A stretch of 64,000 bases of DNA from Dromiciops gliroides (GCF_019393635.1 NC_057861.1:88580827-88644826); one strand, 5' to 3'. Shown: positions 43,051-54,175, numbered from the stretch's first letter. Notes: generated by a model not told the origin, from the sequence alone. A program made the numbers and translations.

Positions 43051-43649
43051 AATTTTCCTTTCACTATATAACAGTCTGTGTCTTTCTGTCTGCCTGTTTC
43101 TGTTCATCTGTTCTTCTATGTAGCTCTCTATCTCATTCTCCTTTTTCTTTTTTTCTTATTTATATTTCTTACTGAGTTTACATACAGTAGATGCTGGTTA
43201 CTATGGAGATAGACTGAATTTGGGAAGGAATTTAGTAAATTGACTTCTGTCTGTTGATTGGCTAATGAATGAGCCTTTGTGCTCTGGGGATTGAGGTATA
43301 AAAGACACCACATAAGGTTTGCATTTGAATACTTAGACTCAGCTACTGTGTTTGGCTGGGGGCCTAGAGAAGGCCTACACATAGTAGGCCTTTAATAAAT
43401 GTTTGCTCAATGAATAAATGCTGATTCCCCCTGGGTATAGTGTGTTGCTTGTTGCTTGCAAGGGTGATTAGTTCTGTGCTTACTCAATTGAAGTTTTCTC
43501 TTTTTTTCCCTGAGTTCAGCTACATCTATTTATAGTCTGAGTCTTTATTATTGATATCTCCCAGACCTCATTTGGAGTTTTTTATTCAGTTTGAAAATTT
43601 TCTTTTTAAAACATGGTACTGGGAATTGGGGCCTGTCTACTGTGAAGCC

Positions 43650-44370
43650 CAAGGCTTCTTGATTGTACCTTTGCAACATCTCTTGAATATGCCCCTTTCT
43701 CTGCTCTAACACTGCCACCATAAATGAACAGGCCCTCATCACCTCCCACCTAGGCTATTGCAATTGCCTGCTGGTGTGTCTATCTGCCTCAAACCTTTTT
43801 CCTTTCCATGAGTCACTAAAATGATTTTCTAAAATTCAGGTTTGATCATGTCACCACCCCCATTCCCCACCTAATAAACTCCATTGGCTCCCTATTGCCT
43901 CCAGAATCAAATACAAAATCCTCTGCTTATCATTCAAAGCCTTTCATAACCTAACCCTTTCCTACCTTGCCATTCACCTCTTAAGCCCCACCAGGTACAC
44001 TTTGATCCAGTGACACTGCCCTTCTTGCTATTTCATGATCAATACACTTCATCTCTAGACTCTAGCATTTTTTTCTGGCTGTCTCCCAAGCCTGAAACAC
44101 TCTCCCCCCTCATCTCTGCCTGCTGACTTCCCTGGCTTCCTATAAATTCCAGCAAAAGTCTCATCTTCTACAGGACACCCTTCCCAATACCTCTTAATTC
44201 TAGTGCCTTCCCTCTGTCAATTATTTCCAATTTATCCTGTGTATACTTTGTACATACCTGATTTTTGATGCTTCTCATTAGACCGTGAGCCCCTTGTGGT
44301 TGTTTAATTCTTTTTGTATCTTAGCACAGTGCCTGTAAATAGTAGGCATTTAATAAATGTATGTTAATTA
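43650..44370 (+). mobile_element. L2 LINE, long 3' copy (about 700 bp)
   Basis: CCCTCATCACCTCCCACCTA, TATTGCAATTGCCTGCTGG, CAAAGCCTTTCATAACCTAA, ATTAGACCGTGAGCCCCTTG, AGCACAGTGCCTGTAAATAG and a TTTAATAAATGTATG end appear in the correct L2 order. No open frame remains. Confidence 0.85.
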
Positions 44371-44404
44371 ATCAATTCATCTTACAGCTATTAAGGACCT
44401 TAGA

Positions 44405-44520
44405 CATTTTCTAGTCCAGTGGTTGACAAACTAAAGCCTGAGTCTGAGCCAATTCTTTTAAGGCCCGCTCTATTTTCATGCCTCAACCCTTTCTGGCTGA
44501 AGTTTTCTAATCCCTGATCT
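44405..44520 (+). mobile_element. hAT-type DNA transposon fragment
   Basis: CCAGTGGTTGACAAACTAAA and TTAAGGCCCGCTCTATTTTC resemble a hAT terminus and interior. Confidence 0.45.
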
Positions 44521-44524
44521 AATC

Positions 44525-44650
44525 CATACTCTTTCATTTATCTGAGGACATTGAGGCCCAAGGAGGAGTGATCTGCTGGAGGTCACACATGCAGGTGGTG
44601 GTAGAGCTAGGTGTATAACTCAAGATTCACCATGGAGTGTTCTTCCCTTT
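44525..44650 (-). mobile_element. MIR-like SINE
   Basis: TATCTGAGGACATTGAGGCC, GATCTGCTGGAGGTCACACA. Confidence 0.6.
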
Positions 44651-44744
44651 ATAACAATGTATGGGAGATGAAAACAATGGAGAAAAAGAAGAACATTGAG
44701 CCAATCAATTAATAAGTATTTGATCTGGACAAGAGATGACATAA

Positions 44745-45085
44745 AGGAAAACAGGTTTGGTCCCTGTTTTAGGATAGCTGAAGGGACATCATCTGGATGG
44801 GGGATTACATTGTTTCTGTTTGGCCCCAGAGGGCTGAACTAGGAACAAGGGTGGAAATTATAGGAAGGAAGATTTCAGCTCAGCCTGAGGAAGAGCTTCC
44901 TAATAATAGAGCTGTCAAATAATAGAACATATTGCTTCAGGCAGGTGTACTGAGTAGGTTTTCCTATCACTATTCCTCTTCCCATAGAATTTAGATAAGC
45001 CCTTGTTGGGGCCACTCTGGAGGGACTGCCACCAAGGTACATATGAACGAGATAATTTCTGGAGGTTCCCTCCAGCCCTGGAATT
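44745..45085 (+). mobile_element. L3/CR1 LINE 3' fragment
   Basis: TTTGGCCCCAGAGGGCTGAA, GAAGATTTCAGCTCAGCCTG, AGAGCTTCCTAATAATAGAG and CCCTCCAGCCCTGGAATTCT. Confidence 0.75.
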
Positions 45086-45189
45086 CTGTGATTATTTGAC
45101 TTGACTAAGGTCAAACAGGAGGTCAGCGGTCAAGTCTGCAATCCAATTATCTGAGCTCTCTTCTCAAAGTATTTCAGCATCTCTATTGT

Positions 45190-45620
45190 CTCTGCTGCAG
45201 CCAACCCTGTATAATTTAACTTAGCAAGGAGGAAGAGGAAAGCTCCATCTTGGCCAAACATTTCTCCGTGTTCTTGCTCCATATTACAAGGCAATCTGGT
45301 ATAGGGGAAAACGACTTTAAAATACTTGACTATCTTTCAATATTCTTTAATCTGTGAGGAACAGCTTTTAATTCACCCTTTAGAATCAGCCAGCTTCAAT
45401 GCTTGAAATAGTAGCTGTCTCTCAGATATATCCCATCAGAGCCAGGAGAAAGTAGGATGTAGCTCTTGAATGAAATAATACATACAAGGGGGAAAAACCC
45501 ACAGGAACATAGCAGCGTCACATTTATTATACTCCAAGATTCCAATATAATTCTTCCAGCTTCTGTCTCTTGATAAAAGTATATTACCCGATTTTTTGTT
45601 GTTTAAAATTTCAGAGGAAT
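45190..45620. other. No gene or repeat recognised
   Basis: Mixed sequence. Confidence 0.35.
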
Positions 45621-45649
45621 GAAGGTTCTATTCTCAAGTTTGGATTAAA

Positions 45650-45790
45650 GTTTTTACTCTATTACAGTATCTGAATGATTTGGGGTAAGGTACTTAAATT
45701 CCAGGACCTCAGTTTCCTCATCTGTACAATGAACTTATCAGGTTGTGTAATCTAAAGGATCATTTCCAGCTATAACATTTTCATCCTCAG
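45650..45790 (+). mobile_element. MIR-like SINE
   Basis: TTTGGGGTAAGGTACTTAAA and CCTCAGTTTCCTCATCTGTA. Confidence 0.65.
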
Positions 45791-45794
45791 TTGA

Positions 45795-46000
45795 GTGAAC
45801 AAATGAATGAATGAAAAAACATTGATTAATCATTTAATCTGGGTAAAGCAGTGTGTTAAATGCTGGAGATACAACCACAAAGGCAAGACAGTCCCTTGCT
45901 CAAGAAGCTCACATTTTAATAAGGGAAGACAACACATTTAGGAGGTTTCAGCTGCAAGTCAGATGGAAGGGCCCCATGGTTTTTGGGGTGTAGTAGCAAA
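45795..46000 (+). mobile_element. Old interspersed repeat (ATTTATTAAGCACC class)
   Basis: AATGCTGGAGATACAACCAC, CTTGCTCAAGAAGCTCACAT and GGGAAGACAACACATTTAGG, abutting the Y-box pseudogene. Confidence 0.55.
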
Positions 46001-46310
46001 GCAGATGGTAATGCATCTTTTTTAATGTCATTTCCAGTGATACAACCATATTAGCTTCTGATGTTAAACCATTTGACAGTGCCAAGGACTTGGGTGGTGA
46101 GAACTTTCTCTTCTGGGTATCTAGTAGCTGTAGCTGCTGAAAAGCTGTGGGCTGCAATACCTGAGTATGGGGAGTGCCGGTGGCAGGCTGGAAGCAGGAT
46201 GGGTAGTCTGAGAGGCACTGTAAATTCAGGGATCTTCGGCTCTGGATCCCGGGCCATTGCTACCTGTATCCAAAAGAAAGTGGGAATCAAGGTAGTGGTA
46301 GTTTGACCTG
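46001..46310 (-). pseudogene. Y-box protein (YBX3-like) processed-pseudogene remnant, second copy
   Basis: On the minus strand, 46001-46117 reads EEKVLTTQVLGTVKWFNIR, then S, stop, YGCITGNDIKKDA. The stretch VLGTVKWFN followed by (N)GYGFINRNDTKED is the start of the cold-shock domain in Y-box proteins, which bind RNA and single-stranded DNA. The part upstream on the minus strand (46118-46310) is alanine/proline/serine-rich, as expected for the N-terminal tail. A stop interrupts the domain just after the RNP1-side aromatics, and homology is lost after about 46001, so it is a pseudogene. It shares changes with the 34-kb copy near the break point. An old interspersed repeat abuts its 3' side. 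Confidence 0.7.
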
Positions 46311-46339
46311 CCTGGCATATGAGTTCAGGCCACAGCTCT

Positions 46340-46515
46340 GAAGTCAACAATGTGATTATGCAAATGACTAGACCTCAGTTTACTCATCTGTAAAAAAGAA
46401 ATAATAATAATAATAATTAATAATAAATAATAATAATACTTCCAGTGCCTTTATCAAAGATTATTGTAAGGAAAGCATTTTGTATACCTTGAAGGGCTAT
46501 TAGAAATTGTTATGA
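46340..46515 (+). mobile_element. MIR-like SINE with (AAT)n insertion
   Basis: CCTCAGTTTACTCATCTGTA precedes an AATAATAAT tract (46398-46438), followed by GCATTTTGTATACCTTGAAG. Confidence 0.6.
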
Positions 46516-46555
46516 TTTAATATTTCAGGTTCTAAATTCCTTTCCAGGTGACCTT

Positions 46556-46705
46556 TTTTCTTCTCCTCTCCTCTCCTCTCTGCCCTTCCTTCCTCCTTCC
46601 TTTCCTTCCTTCCTTCCTTCCTTCCTTCCTTCCTTCCTTCCTTCCTTCCTTCCTTCCTTCTTCCTTCCTTTTTTCCTTCCTTCCTTCCTTCTTTCCTTTT
46701 TTTTT
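46556..46705. repeat. (TTCC)n microsatellite
   Basis: About 150 bp of CTCCT, then TTCC with TTTTTCC interruptions. Phenylalanine/proline/serine ORFs over it are artefacts. Confidence 0.95.
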
Positions 46706-47329
46706 TTGGATGGGTCCTAGAGTAACTGAGAATATCTCATACTTACTGAAATTCTAATAAAGATTTCCAACCCAAAGATTCATCTATAGTTCTATTCTCA
46801 CCCCACCCCCACCCCTTTGTGTGACTGTAGTACCCAATAATTCAGGGTAGGAACATCTGGATTTCCCTAAATGTCTATCTCCCCCACCCCAGGTTTATGG
46901 TATGATCTCTCTGAGAAAAACTGTGTCTAGATGATATGCAGCCTGTACCAGGCAGGATTAAGTGGTATCTGCCTCCTTTTTCACAGATGGCTCTGTGAAT
47001 TCTCCTACTCTCTTGCATCTCAATTGCACAGAATCATAGATTTTGAAGCTGGTGGAACCTTTGAGATTAATGCCATCTGAATCTATGGACTGATTTCTGT
47101 CTCTGTTAGTAGCTTCCCCAGTACTCTCCTGTAGGTTTTTTTTCTCTCTCCATTCTTTTCCTCTCCTCCTCTCTTTTATTCTCCTTACTCTCTCCCATTT
47201 CACCTCTTTTGTTATATTTTTTCTCTTCTGTAACTTCCCTCTTTCTCTCCTTTCTTTTTTATAGTACATATTAAATTTGACATGCTTTTCTCTCTTTGAC
47301 CTTTTTGTTCTTATTTCATTGATTCTTTT

Positions 47330-48330
47330 TTGTTTTTACAACAAATTTACTTACAAATATATTATTCTCCTCTTCTAAAATAGCCTTTTCCTGTAACAAA
47401 AACTAAAAAAAAAGCCTAATAAATAAAAATAAAACAAACAACAGTTCAGCAAAACCAACTGACATATGTACCATATCTTTATACATGCACACCCATAGTC
47501 TCTCACCTTTCTCAAAAAGGAAGGAGGCAGATTTTTTTTTTCAGTTCTTCTCAGGGGCCAACCTTGGTCATTATAATTATGCAGTATTCAATTGCCTTTT
47601 AAAATTTCTATTTACAATGTTAGTGTTAGCTTGCTTCTGCTTACTAGATCTCGGTTCATGTAAGTCTTCAGACCCTACATTTTGGATACACATTCCCAAA
47701 TCAATGGGTACGTACCTAGTTTCTAGGTTTTTGTGATTATAAAATATGCTGCTGGGGCAGCTAGGTGGCGTAGTGGATAGAGCACCGGCCCTGAAGTCAG
47801 GAGTACCTGAGTTCAAATCCAGCCTCAGACACTTAACACTTACTAGCTGTGTGACCCTGGGCAAGTCACTTAATCCCAATTGCCTCACCAAAAAAAAAAA
47901 AAAAATATGCTGCTATGAATATTTTCCTATATGTGGGGCTTTGGGTTTGGACCTGTGATTTCATTGCTAATGGCCATTACCCAATAGGAAACTCCCTCAA
48001 TCAATGTACATTTCTGCAATGTAACAGTCTTAGAGTGGCCTTCAGTCTTAAGAAGTTAAAGTAGTTAATTATTCAGGGTCACATCCTATAATCAATATAA
48101 TTCAATTTGAACCCAGGTCTCCCTTACTATGAGACTGGCTCTTTATCTAATAAGCTATACTGCATCTACCTGTCTTTGAAGTCCTTGTCAAGGTTTATTC
48201 TAAGTAGTGAGATTCTGGACCAAAAAGTATGGACATTTTAATCACTTGTTAAAATTATATAATCTGAAATTGATTTCTAGAATGTTTGGTCTCATATACA
48301 GCTCCATCAACAGAATATTCCTATTTCTCT
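47330..48330 (-). mobile_element. L1 LINE 3' end, antisense, split by a SINE
   Basis: AATTGCCTTTTAAAATTTCT, CTCGGTTCATGTAAGTCTTC, then after the SINE GAAACTCCCTCAATCAATGT and CATACAGCTCCATCAACAGA, in the same order as at 2.5-3.3 kb. No intact frame. Confidence 0.6.
47754..47901 (+). mobile_element. WSINE1-like SINE with 13-bp target duplication inside L1
   Basis: Head GGGGCAGCTAGGTGGCGTAG, full body and A-tail, bracketed by AAAATATGCTGCT (47741-47753 and 47902-47914). Confidence 0.94.
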
Positions 48331-48589
48331 AAAATGGATGTTTAGATGGCGGAAGAGGTTAACAAATGTTATATAGTCACTGCTTTCAAAACATTTACGG
48401 TTAAACCTCCTTGGGTCTAACATTCCTCAACTGTAAAATGAGGAGGGGATTCACTGGATGGCCTCTGATTTCCTTTCTAGTCAAAGATCTATTGCTTCTT
48501 TGATCTCCACTCATGAAGGGGAATTTATCAAGGGATAAAAGAAGTATCATCACAAATAGCATTGGGAGCTAAATTTAAATTTAGACCAG

Positions 48590-48745
48590 CAAAAGAACTT
48601 ACAAATTATTGAGTCCAAACCCATCATTTTATAAATGATGAAACTGACAGAGAGGTTAGGTGGTTACCCATTTGAATTGTAGTTGTAAAGCTGGAATTCA
48701 GACTCAGATCCTCTAACTCCAAATGCAGCACACTCTCCAGTGATA
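48590..48745 (-). mobile_element. MIR-like SINE
   Basis: CATTTTATAAATGATGAAAC, CAGACTCAGATCCTCTAACT and TGCAGCACACTCTCCA. Confidence 0.6.
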
Positions 48746-48832
48746 ACTTTACTAAGAATTGTGGGACATCCAAATCACCCCCCCCAAAATAAATCCTGAA
48801 TACATTTTATGTTTGTTGTTGTTTTGTTGGGG

Positions 48833-48976
48833 GTTTTGGGGGGGGCAATGAGGGTTAAGTGACTTGCCCAGGGTCACACAACTAGTAAGTGTCAAGTGTC
48901 TGAGGCCGGATTTGAACTCAGATCCTCCTGAATCCAAGGCCAGTGCTTTATCCACTGCACCACCTAGCGGCCCCCC
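48833..48976 (-). mobile_element. WSINE1-like SINE
   Basis: A T/G-rich tail, GCAATGAGGGTTAAGTGACT, full body and CCACCTAGCGGCCCC head. Similar AATA(C/T)ATTTTA on both sides suggests the target duplication. Confidence 0.9.
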
Positions 48977-48979
48977 CCC

Positions 48980-49760
48980 AATATATTTTAAAGGAATATC
49001 TCTTCTCCGGCTCATGGCTACCACCTAACTATTCTGGATAATTCACTATATTGCTCCATGTGTTGTCACTAGTTCCCCTTACAAGCATATGTTTCACAAA
49101 GCTCAAAGAATGAATAGGCTTATCTAAAAGCCAAAGAAAACAAAGAGAATTCACATAGATAATTCACATAGTGGTCAAGAAAACAATCCTCAAATGTTAA
49201 CAAGTCTTCCCAGGGGCCTGTCTAGGTTCATTCACCTTCAGTTGCATCCTAAGTAGGTCTTCAGTAGATGAAATCTCTAGTGTGACTCCTCATTAGAATG
49301 CTCCAATTGAAGTTCTCTGATATTCTTCTCAGTCCCCAGCAGATAGTGAGTTTTTGTTTTCTGTTACCATTTCCTATTGTAGTTACTCCATTGTTCTTTC
49401 CAGGATTTTTTGCCATATTTTGTTTTCCTAGCAGAGTATATCAGACATCTCTCGGCTAGTGATGTCCCAGTCAAATCAAGTACAACAAATACACAAAATA
49501 TTCCAGAGATTCTTGACCTCACTGTATCTACTCCTTAACATAATTCTAATTAAGGTGGACTTCTCTGGAATTCTTCTTTGTACAATAGGTCTTCTAGACT
49601 TTTACATCACAGAATCATGGTCAATGTTAGGATACTTATGACTTCACCCAATTTTTAAGAATTTCTGATATCTGAACATCCGGTTGGGTCAGAGTGACTC
49701 CTATATGGTCCCTTTTCCTATAGAACTTTTTTATACTGTACCTCATGTCTCCATAAGTAT
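48980..49760. other. No gene or repeat recognised
   Basis: Mixed AT-rich sequence. The ORF at 49459-49641 shows no domain. Confidence 0.35.
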
Positions 49761-49764
49761 TTTT

Positions 49765-51370
49765 CATTCAATTCAATGTAATATTTATTTACCACCTATT
49801 ATGTTCAAGGCACCTTGCTAAACCTTGGGATTATACAGACAAAAAAGGAAATCACCTTTGCTCCCACAGAGCTTGTATTCTACTGAAGGGATAGTACAAG
49901 TACACAATTTAGTAAACACAAAATAATTTCAGAAATGAAGGCAACAACATTGACCACTGGGGGAGGGGGAGGATAAGGCTTCACAAAGGAAGAACACCTA
50001 GCTAACCCTTGAAGGAAGCTAGTAATTCTACGAGCCATGGGGAAGACAGAGTACATTTCAGGAATGGAGGATAGGTTTTTTCCAAAGTTATGGTACTGGG
50101 AGATTACATGTTCACTCAGAGAATGAGCTAGTAGGTAAGTTTGGTTGAAATTTAATGGCATGTGGGGGCACCTAGGTGGCACAGTGGGTAAAGCACTGGC
50201 CCTGGATTCAAGGAGGACCTGAGTTCAAATCTGGCCTCAGACACTTGCCATTTACTAGCTGTGTGACCCTGGGCAAGTCACTTAAACCTCATTGCCCTGG
50301 AAAAAAAAAAGAAATGTAATGGCATATGAAGGGGAGGAATATTAAATAAGTTAGTAAAGATAAATGGGAGCTAAATTGTAAGAGGGGTTTAAATACCAAG
50401 ATGAGGAGTTTTTATTTTATCTGAGAGTCAGGGTGGAGTAACTTGAGTTTTTGAGCAAGGAATTGACATGATCAGTCCTGTGTCTTAGGAATATTAATTT
50501 GGCAGCTGAGTAGAGTATGGTTGAAGAAAGTAAACTGTAGCAGAGAGAGCCATTTGGATGCTATTGCAGTAGTAGGGGGAAAATGATTAGAATCTAAAAT
50601 AGGATCATGCTATATGAATGGAAAGGATACAGATAGGAAAGTGTTAACATGAAGCTGCATTGACTTGAAATGGAGAAGACTTGGCAGTTGGTTGGATATG
50701 TGTAGAGTCATAATCAATTTTGTCACCTGTGGCAAGCAGCCTAAATGATATCTTCAAATCTAGTTTTAAATTCATGATATGTAAATAATATAAGTAATTA
50801 AAACACAGTTGAACAGAAGGGAAAATTAGTTAATACTGTAGTGAATAGATGATTATTTTCAATGTCTACCTGTTGATAGTATCATACTTTAATTATCTTT
50901 ATAATCTAGGCCCTAAGTTTAGTTGTGTCTGCTACGAATGGAAAGTATATGTTAAGTTTGTGCATCCTCTAAATTTCATTAGCCATTGTCAAAATTCTGA
51001 TCACCTTGCTCTGGTGACAGTTCTGTATATGGGTAAATTAGGGGAATAAAAGAGAGAATAGGGTCAAGGATTACTTTGAGCATGAGTGATTGATTGGAAG
51101 GTTAGTAGTGCCCTCAATGGAAATGGAGAAATTTGGAAAAATCATGAGTTGGAGTAAATATATACAAATTTTGTTTTGTATATAATGAATTTGAGATGCT
51201 TATGGGGCATCTACATAATGATGTCCAGCTTGCAGTTGGACATACTTGAGCAGAGTTCTAAAGTGTAATTAGAGCTATAGATTTGTGAGTCATCTTTATA
51301 GAGATGATAATTGAACCCATGGGAAGTGATGAAACTATAAAGTGAAAGAATGCATAAAGATAAAATAAAA
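49765..51370 (+). mobile_element. Old long interspersed repeat, split by a SINE
   Basis: It starts TATTTATTTACCACCTATTA and CACAGAGCTTGTATTCTACT. It continues past the SINE with AGGAGTTTTTATTTTATCTG, GGATGCTATTGCAGTAGTAG, AAGGATTACTTTGAGCATGA and ATGATAATTGAACCCATGGG. The order matches the ancient repeat at 27.3-27.8 and 61.2-61.8 kb. Parts at 50720-51050 are uncertain. Confidence 0.5.
50165..50310 (+). mobile_element. WSINE1-like SINE with 18-bp target duplication
   Basis: Head GGGGGCACCTAGGTGGCACA and full body. GAAAT(T/G)TAATGGCAT(G/A)TG brackets it at 50147-50164 and 50311-50328. Confidence 0.94.
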
Positions 51371-51371
51371 C

Positions 51372-51625
51372 AAATTCTTAACTTTTTCTTTTTGCATCAT
51401 GGACTCACTACTTTGACAGTCCAGTGAAGCTTAGGGACCAAACTTTCCCAGGACAATGTTTTTAAATAATTGAAAAAGGTGTTAAATTCCAGGCATAGTT
51501 TAGAGAAAATAAAGATCTATTTTTCCCATCTAAATTCACAATCTCCCTAAAATTGGGTTCATAGGCCCCACATTAAGAAACCCTTTTCTAGAGGGTGAAC
51601 AGACCCAGAAGTCCCAATGTAACTT
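51372..51625 (+). mobile_element. hAT-type DNA transposon remnant, copy A
   Basis: TTCTTAACTTTTTCTTTTTG at the left and CATTAAGAAACCC at the right look like inverted ends. The interior CAATGTTTTTAAATAATTGA also occurs at 52.2 kb, and the match to that copy continues about 30 bp beyond the right end. Confidence 0.55.
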
Positions 51626-51819
51626 TATGAAGTCCTCTGGGCTTAATTTTGTGAGGATATCCAAATTTCCCAACTCAGTTTTGTAGTAGTATTTTGACCT
51701 GGGTGATAGTACTGAAGGGAACTAACAGCATCCCTTGAATTGATATTTATATTAAGGAGAATAAAGTTTTTTGGTTGTATCATATTCTAGGTATCTACCT
51801 TTAAGAATTGTGTTCCATG

Positions 51820-51964
51820 GGGCAGCTAGCGGGCGCAGTGGATAGAGCACCAGCTTTGGAGTCAGGAGTACCTGAGTTCAAATCCAGCCTCAGACTCTTA
51901 ACACTTACTAGCTGTGTGACCCTGGGCAAGTCACTTAACCCCAATTGCCTCACTAAAAAAAAAT
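51820..51964 (+). mobile_element. WSINE1-like SINE with 16-bp perfect target duplication
   Basis: Head GGGCAGCTAGCGGGCGCAGT and full body, bracketed by AGAATTGTGTTCCATG (51804-51819 and 51965-51980). The CpG-rich head and perfect duplication suggest a recent insertion. Confidence 0.95.
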
Positions 51965-52164
51965 AGAATTGTGTTCCATGTACTAATAGTTTAGATTCTT
52001 TTCTTCCCTTTGAGCTCTTACATTCCATGAAGTACTAAGAAACTATAACTTTTGATTTGTCAAGTCTCCCACCTTGAATATGGATGCTTGAAGCAACATT
52101 GTTCTTTCTTTTCCCAAAGTAAAATTTCACAACTGTCTCCTCCCTCTCACCCCTACAAAAACCA

Positions 52165-52375
52165 AACAACCAAAAAAAAAGCATAAACTAATACTTTCTC
52201 AGAATAATGTTTTTAAATAATTGAGGGAAGTTTTAAAGTCCAGGTATAGGTTTCAGACAATAAGGATATCATTTTTCCCCATCCAAATTCATAAACTCTC
52301 TGAAATTGGGTTTCATAGACACTACTTTAAGAAACCCTGGTCTAAAGGATGAGGAGACCCAATTCTACAAACCCC
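52165..52375 (+). mobile_element. hAT-type DNA transposon remnant, copy B
   Basis: AATGTTTTTAAATAATTGAG, ATTTTTCCCCATCCAAATTC and CTTTAAGAAACCCTGGTCTA parallel copy A about 750 bp upstream, in the same orientation. Confidence 0.55.
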
Positions 52376-52699
52376 TACCCATAAATTATTACATCAAAAC
52401 TCTTGGTTGAGGCCTAAGGGTAATTAGGTGAGGAGAGAAAGAGAGATTAATCTGACCAATGCAGGAAGACAGACTGAAGATAGCATTATGCGAAAGGCTG
52501 GATTTAGTGGTAGAAATTTCTGCCAAGAGAAGAGAGAAGAATCTCATCATCACTTAGTAATTAGCTTACTGAGAGACAAGAACCCAGAGGGAAAGCTTGG
52601 CATGGCTGTTTCTTGATGCCTGACAGTACATTGGCATGTGCCATATAGATGAATATTTTTGCCATTCTATCATGACCCAGATGTAATCAGACCCGAAGT

Positions 52700-52860
52700 G
52701 GGCTTTGGTTTAACCTGGGCTTCAGGCAAACAAGGTTCTATTCCCGACTCTGCTACTAACTCATTGTGAAGTCCATCCTTTCTCTGTGCCTCTGCTTTTT
52801 CATCTGTAAAATGGTGGGCTTTGAAATTTTATGAAGTTTTCTCACAGATTTAGGTTAAGC
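52700..52860 (+). mobile_element. MIR-like SINE
   Basis: CGACTCTGCTACTAACTCAT, TCTGTGCCTCTGCTTTTTCA and TCTGTAAAATGGTGGG. Confidence 0.7.
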
Positions 52861-52985
52861 AAAGTCCAATTTGACCTAGTGAAAATTCAGTCATAATTCA
52901 ATTCAATAAATACTTTCACTCATTATCCATTGTTTTCTGTAGTAGTAAAAACAGAACATTGACTTTTATCTGAATAGTTGCTGTC

Positions 52986-53186
52986 TGTAAGGTGGCTAAG
53001 ATTCTAGCTAGGCTGTCTAAAACTCTAATGAGTGGTCACCAATAAATTAGAAGCTTTAGCAAGAGTTTAGACTTTCAAGCTTTTATTAAGGAGCATAAGA
53101 ATTTGGTGAGGAGAGAGAAAGAGGCCTAGATGCCTTCATGTATCTAGCTCAGGGATCCAGTGTCTACAGCTCCACTCCCCATGAGG
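52986..53186 (-). mobile_element. Truncated LTR of the same family (U5-R and part of U3)
   Basis: The order TGTAAGG, CTAGCTAGGCTGTCTAAAA, the GAGTGGTCACCAATAAATTA block and the TTTATTAAGGAG block matches the left two-thirds of the LTR at 36244-36600. Similarity stops near 53186, where a MIR-like repeat begins. The CTCF-like end of U3 is missing. Confidence 0.65.
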
Positions 53187-53189
53187 TTT

Positions 53190-53385
53190 CTGGCAAAAAA
53201 GGGGACCTTATAGATGATCTTGCTCAAACTCCTCATTTTGCATAAGAGGAAACTGAAGCTAAGAGAAGTTAAGGGACTTATACAAGGTCACAAAGAGAGT
53301 AACCAGCATAGTCTGGATTTGAACCCAAGTCCTTTAACATTTAGATCTGTTATTTGGACCCTCTGCCTCTCAGCTATGTTGTTTT
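53190..53385 (-). mobile_element. MIR-like SINE
   Basis: TAAGAGGAAACTGAAGCTAA, AGTTAAGGGACTTATACAAG and TCTGGATTTGAACCCAAGTC. Confidence 0.75.
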
Positions 53386-53900
53386 TATTGTCAGGGTTTA
53401 TTGCTAGAATGAAAAGGGGTTTCTATAGGTATCAAGAAGGCAGTTTTGGCTGAAAACAACAAGTTTTATTTGGCATAAATGAACATGGTGACATGGAATG
53501 GCAGAAACAGAGACAAGGGACAAGACCCTAGAGGAGCCCTCCCAGCTCCCTCACACTGATGGTTGAAGAGAAACTGATGTGATGGTGGCTGGTCTAGAAG
53601 AGGAAGTTTATGATGGTGTTGGGTGGGGCTGCACCTAGGACTTTGTGCATGGCTACCCCAAGCAGGGACTCCAAGGCAAATCAGGTAGTTCCATTGTCAA
53701 GGCAGTAGGATTGAGTTTAGTAAGGTCAGGTTGTTGTTCTACCTTTGAGGTCAAAGACTGGGAGGTGCCAACCAGCTAGGTTTCCAGATAAGGGGCTAGG
53801 CAGGAGGGATGGAGTTCCAGACAGGAAGAGAGGATAAGGGTAGGGCATTGGTAGCTTCTCAGTCAATAAACTAGCCTTTATCAAGTATCTACTTAATAAT
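53386..53900. other. No gene; AACAAGTTTTATTTGGC start could be an antisense retrocopy end
   Basis: AACAACAAGTTTTATTTGGC at 53456 resembles the reverse of a transcript end, but no coding homology follows. Unassigned. Confidence 0.3.
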
Positions 53901-53909
53901 GCACACGGC

Positions 53910-54175
53910 CATACTGAGGTGGTGCAGTGGATAAAGCCCTGGGCCTGAAATCATCAAGACCTTGATTAAAAATGGGCCTCAGACACTCAGTAGCTGTGTG
54001 ACCCTGGGCAAGTCACTTAACCTTTATTTGCCTTTATTTCCTTAACTATAGAATAGGGATAATAATAGCACCCATATCTCAGGCTTGGTGTTAGGATCAA
54101 ATGAGATAATATTTGTAAAGATTTTAGTACAGTGGCAGGCATATAGTGGGCACTAAATAAATGTTTATTCCCTTC
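53910..54175 (+). mobile_element. MIR/THER-like SINE, nearly full length
   Basis: GGTGGTGCAGTGGATAAAGC head, GTGTGACCCTGGGCAAGTCA core, GGATCAAATGAGATAATATT and a GGCACTAAATAAATGTTTAT end. Confidence 0.8.

Noticed and set aside
47754..47901. tRNA gene, because SINE heads contain A-box and B-box-like sequence
   Set aside because: Heads do not fold into a complete cloverleaf with anticodon and acceptor ends, and they occur at many SINE copies.
53456..53900. Antisense processed pseudogene suggested by an A-tail-like end
   Set aside because: No protein homology recognised in any minus-strand frame and no flanking duplication found.
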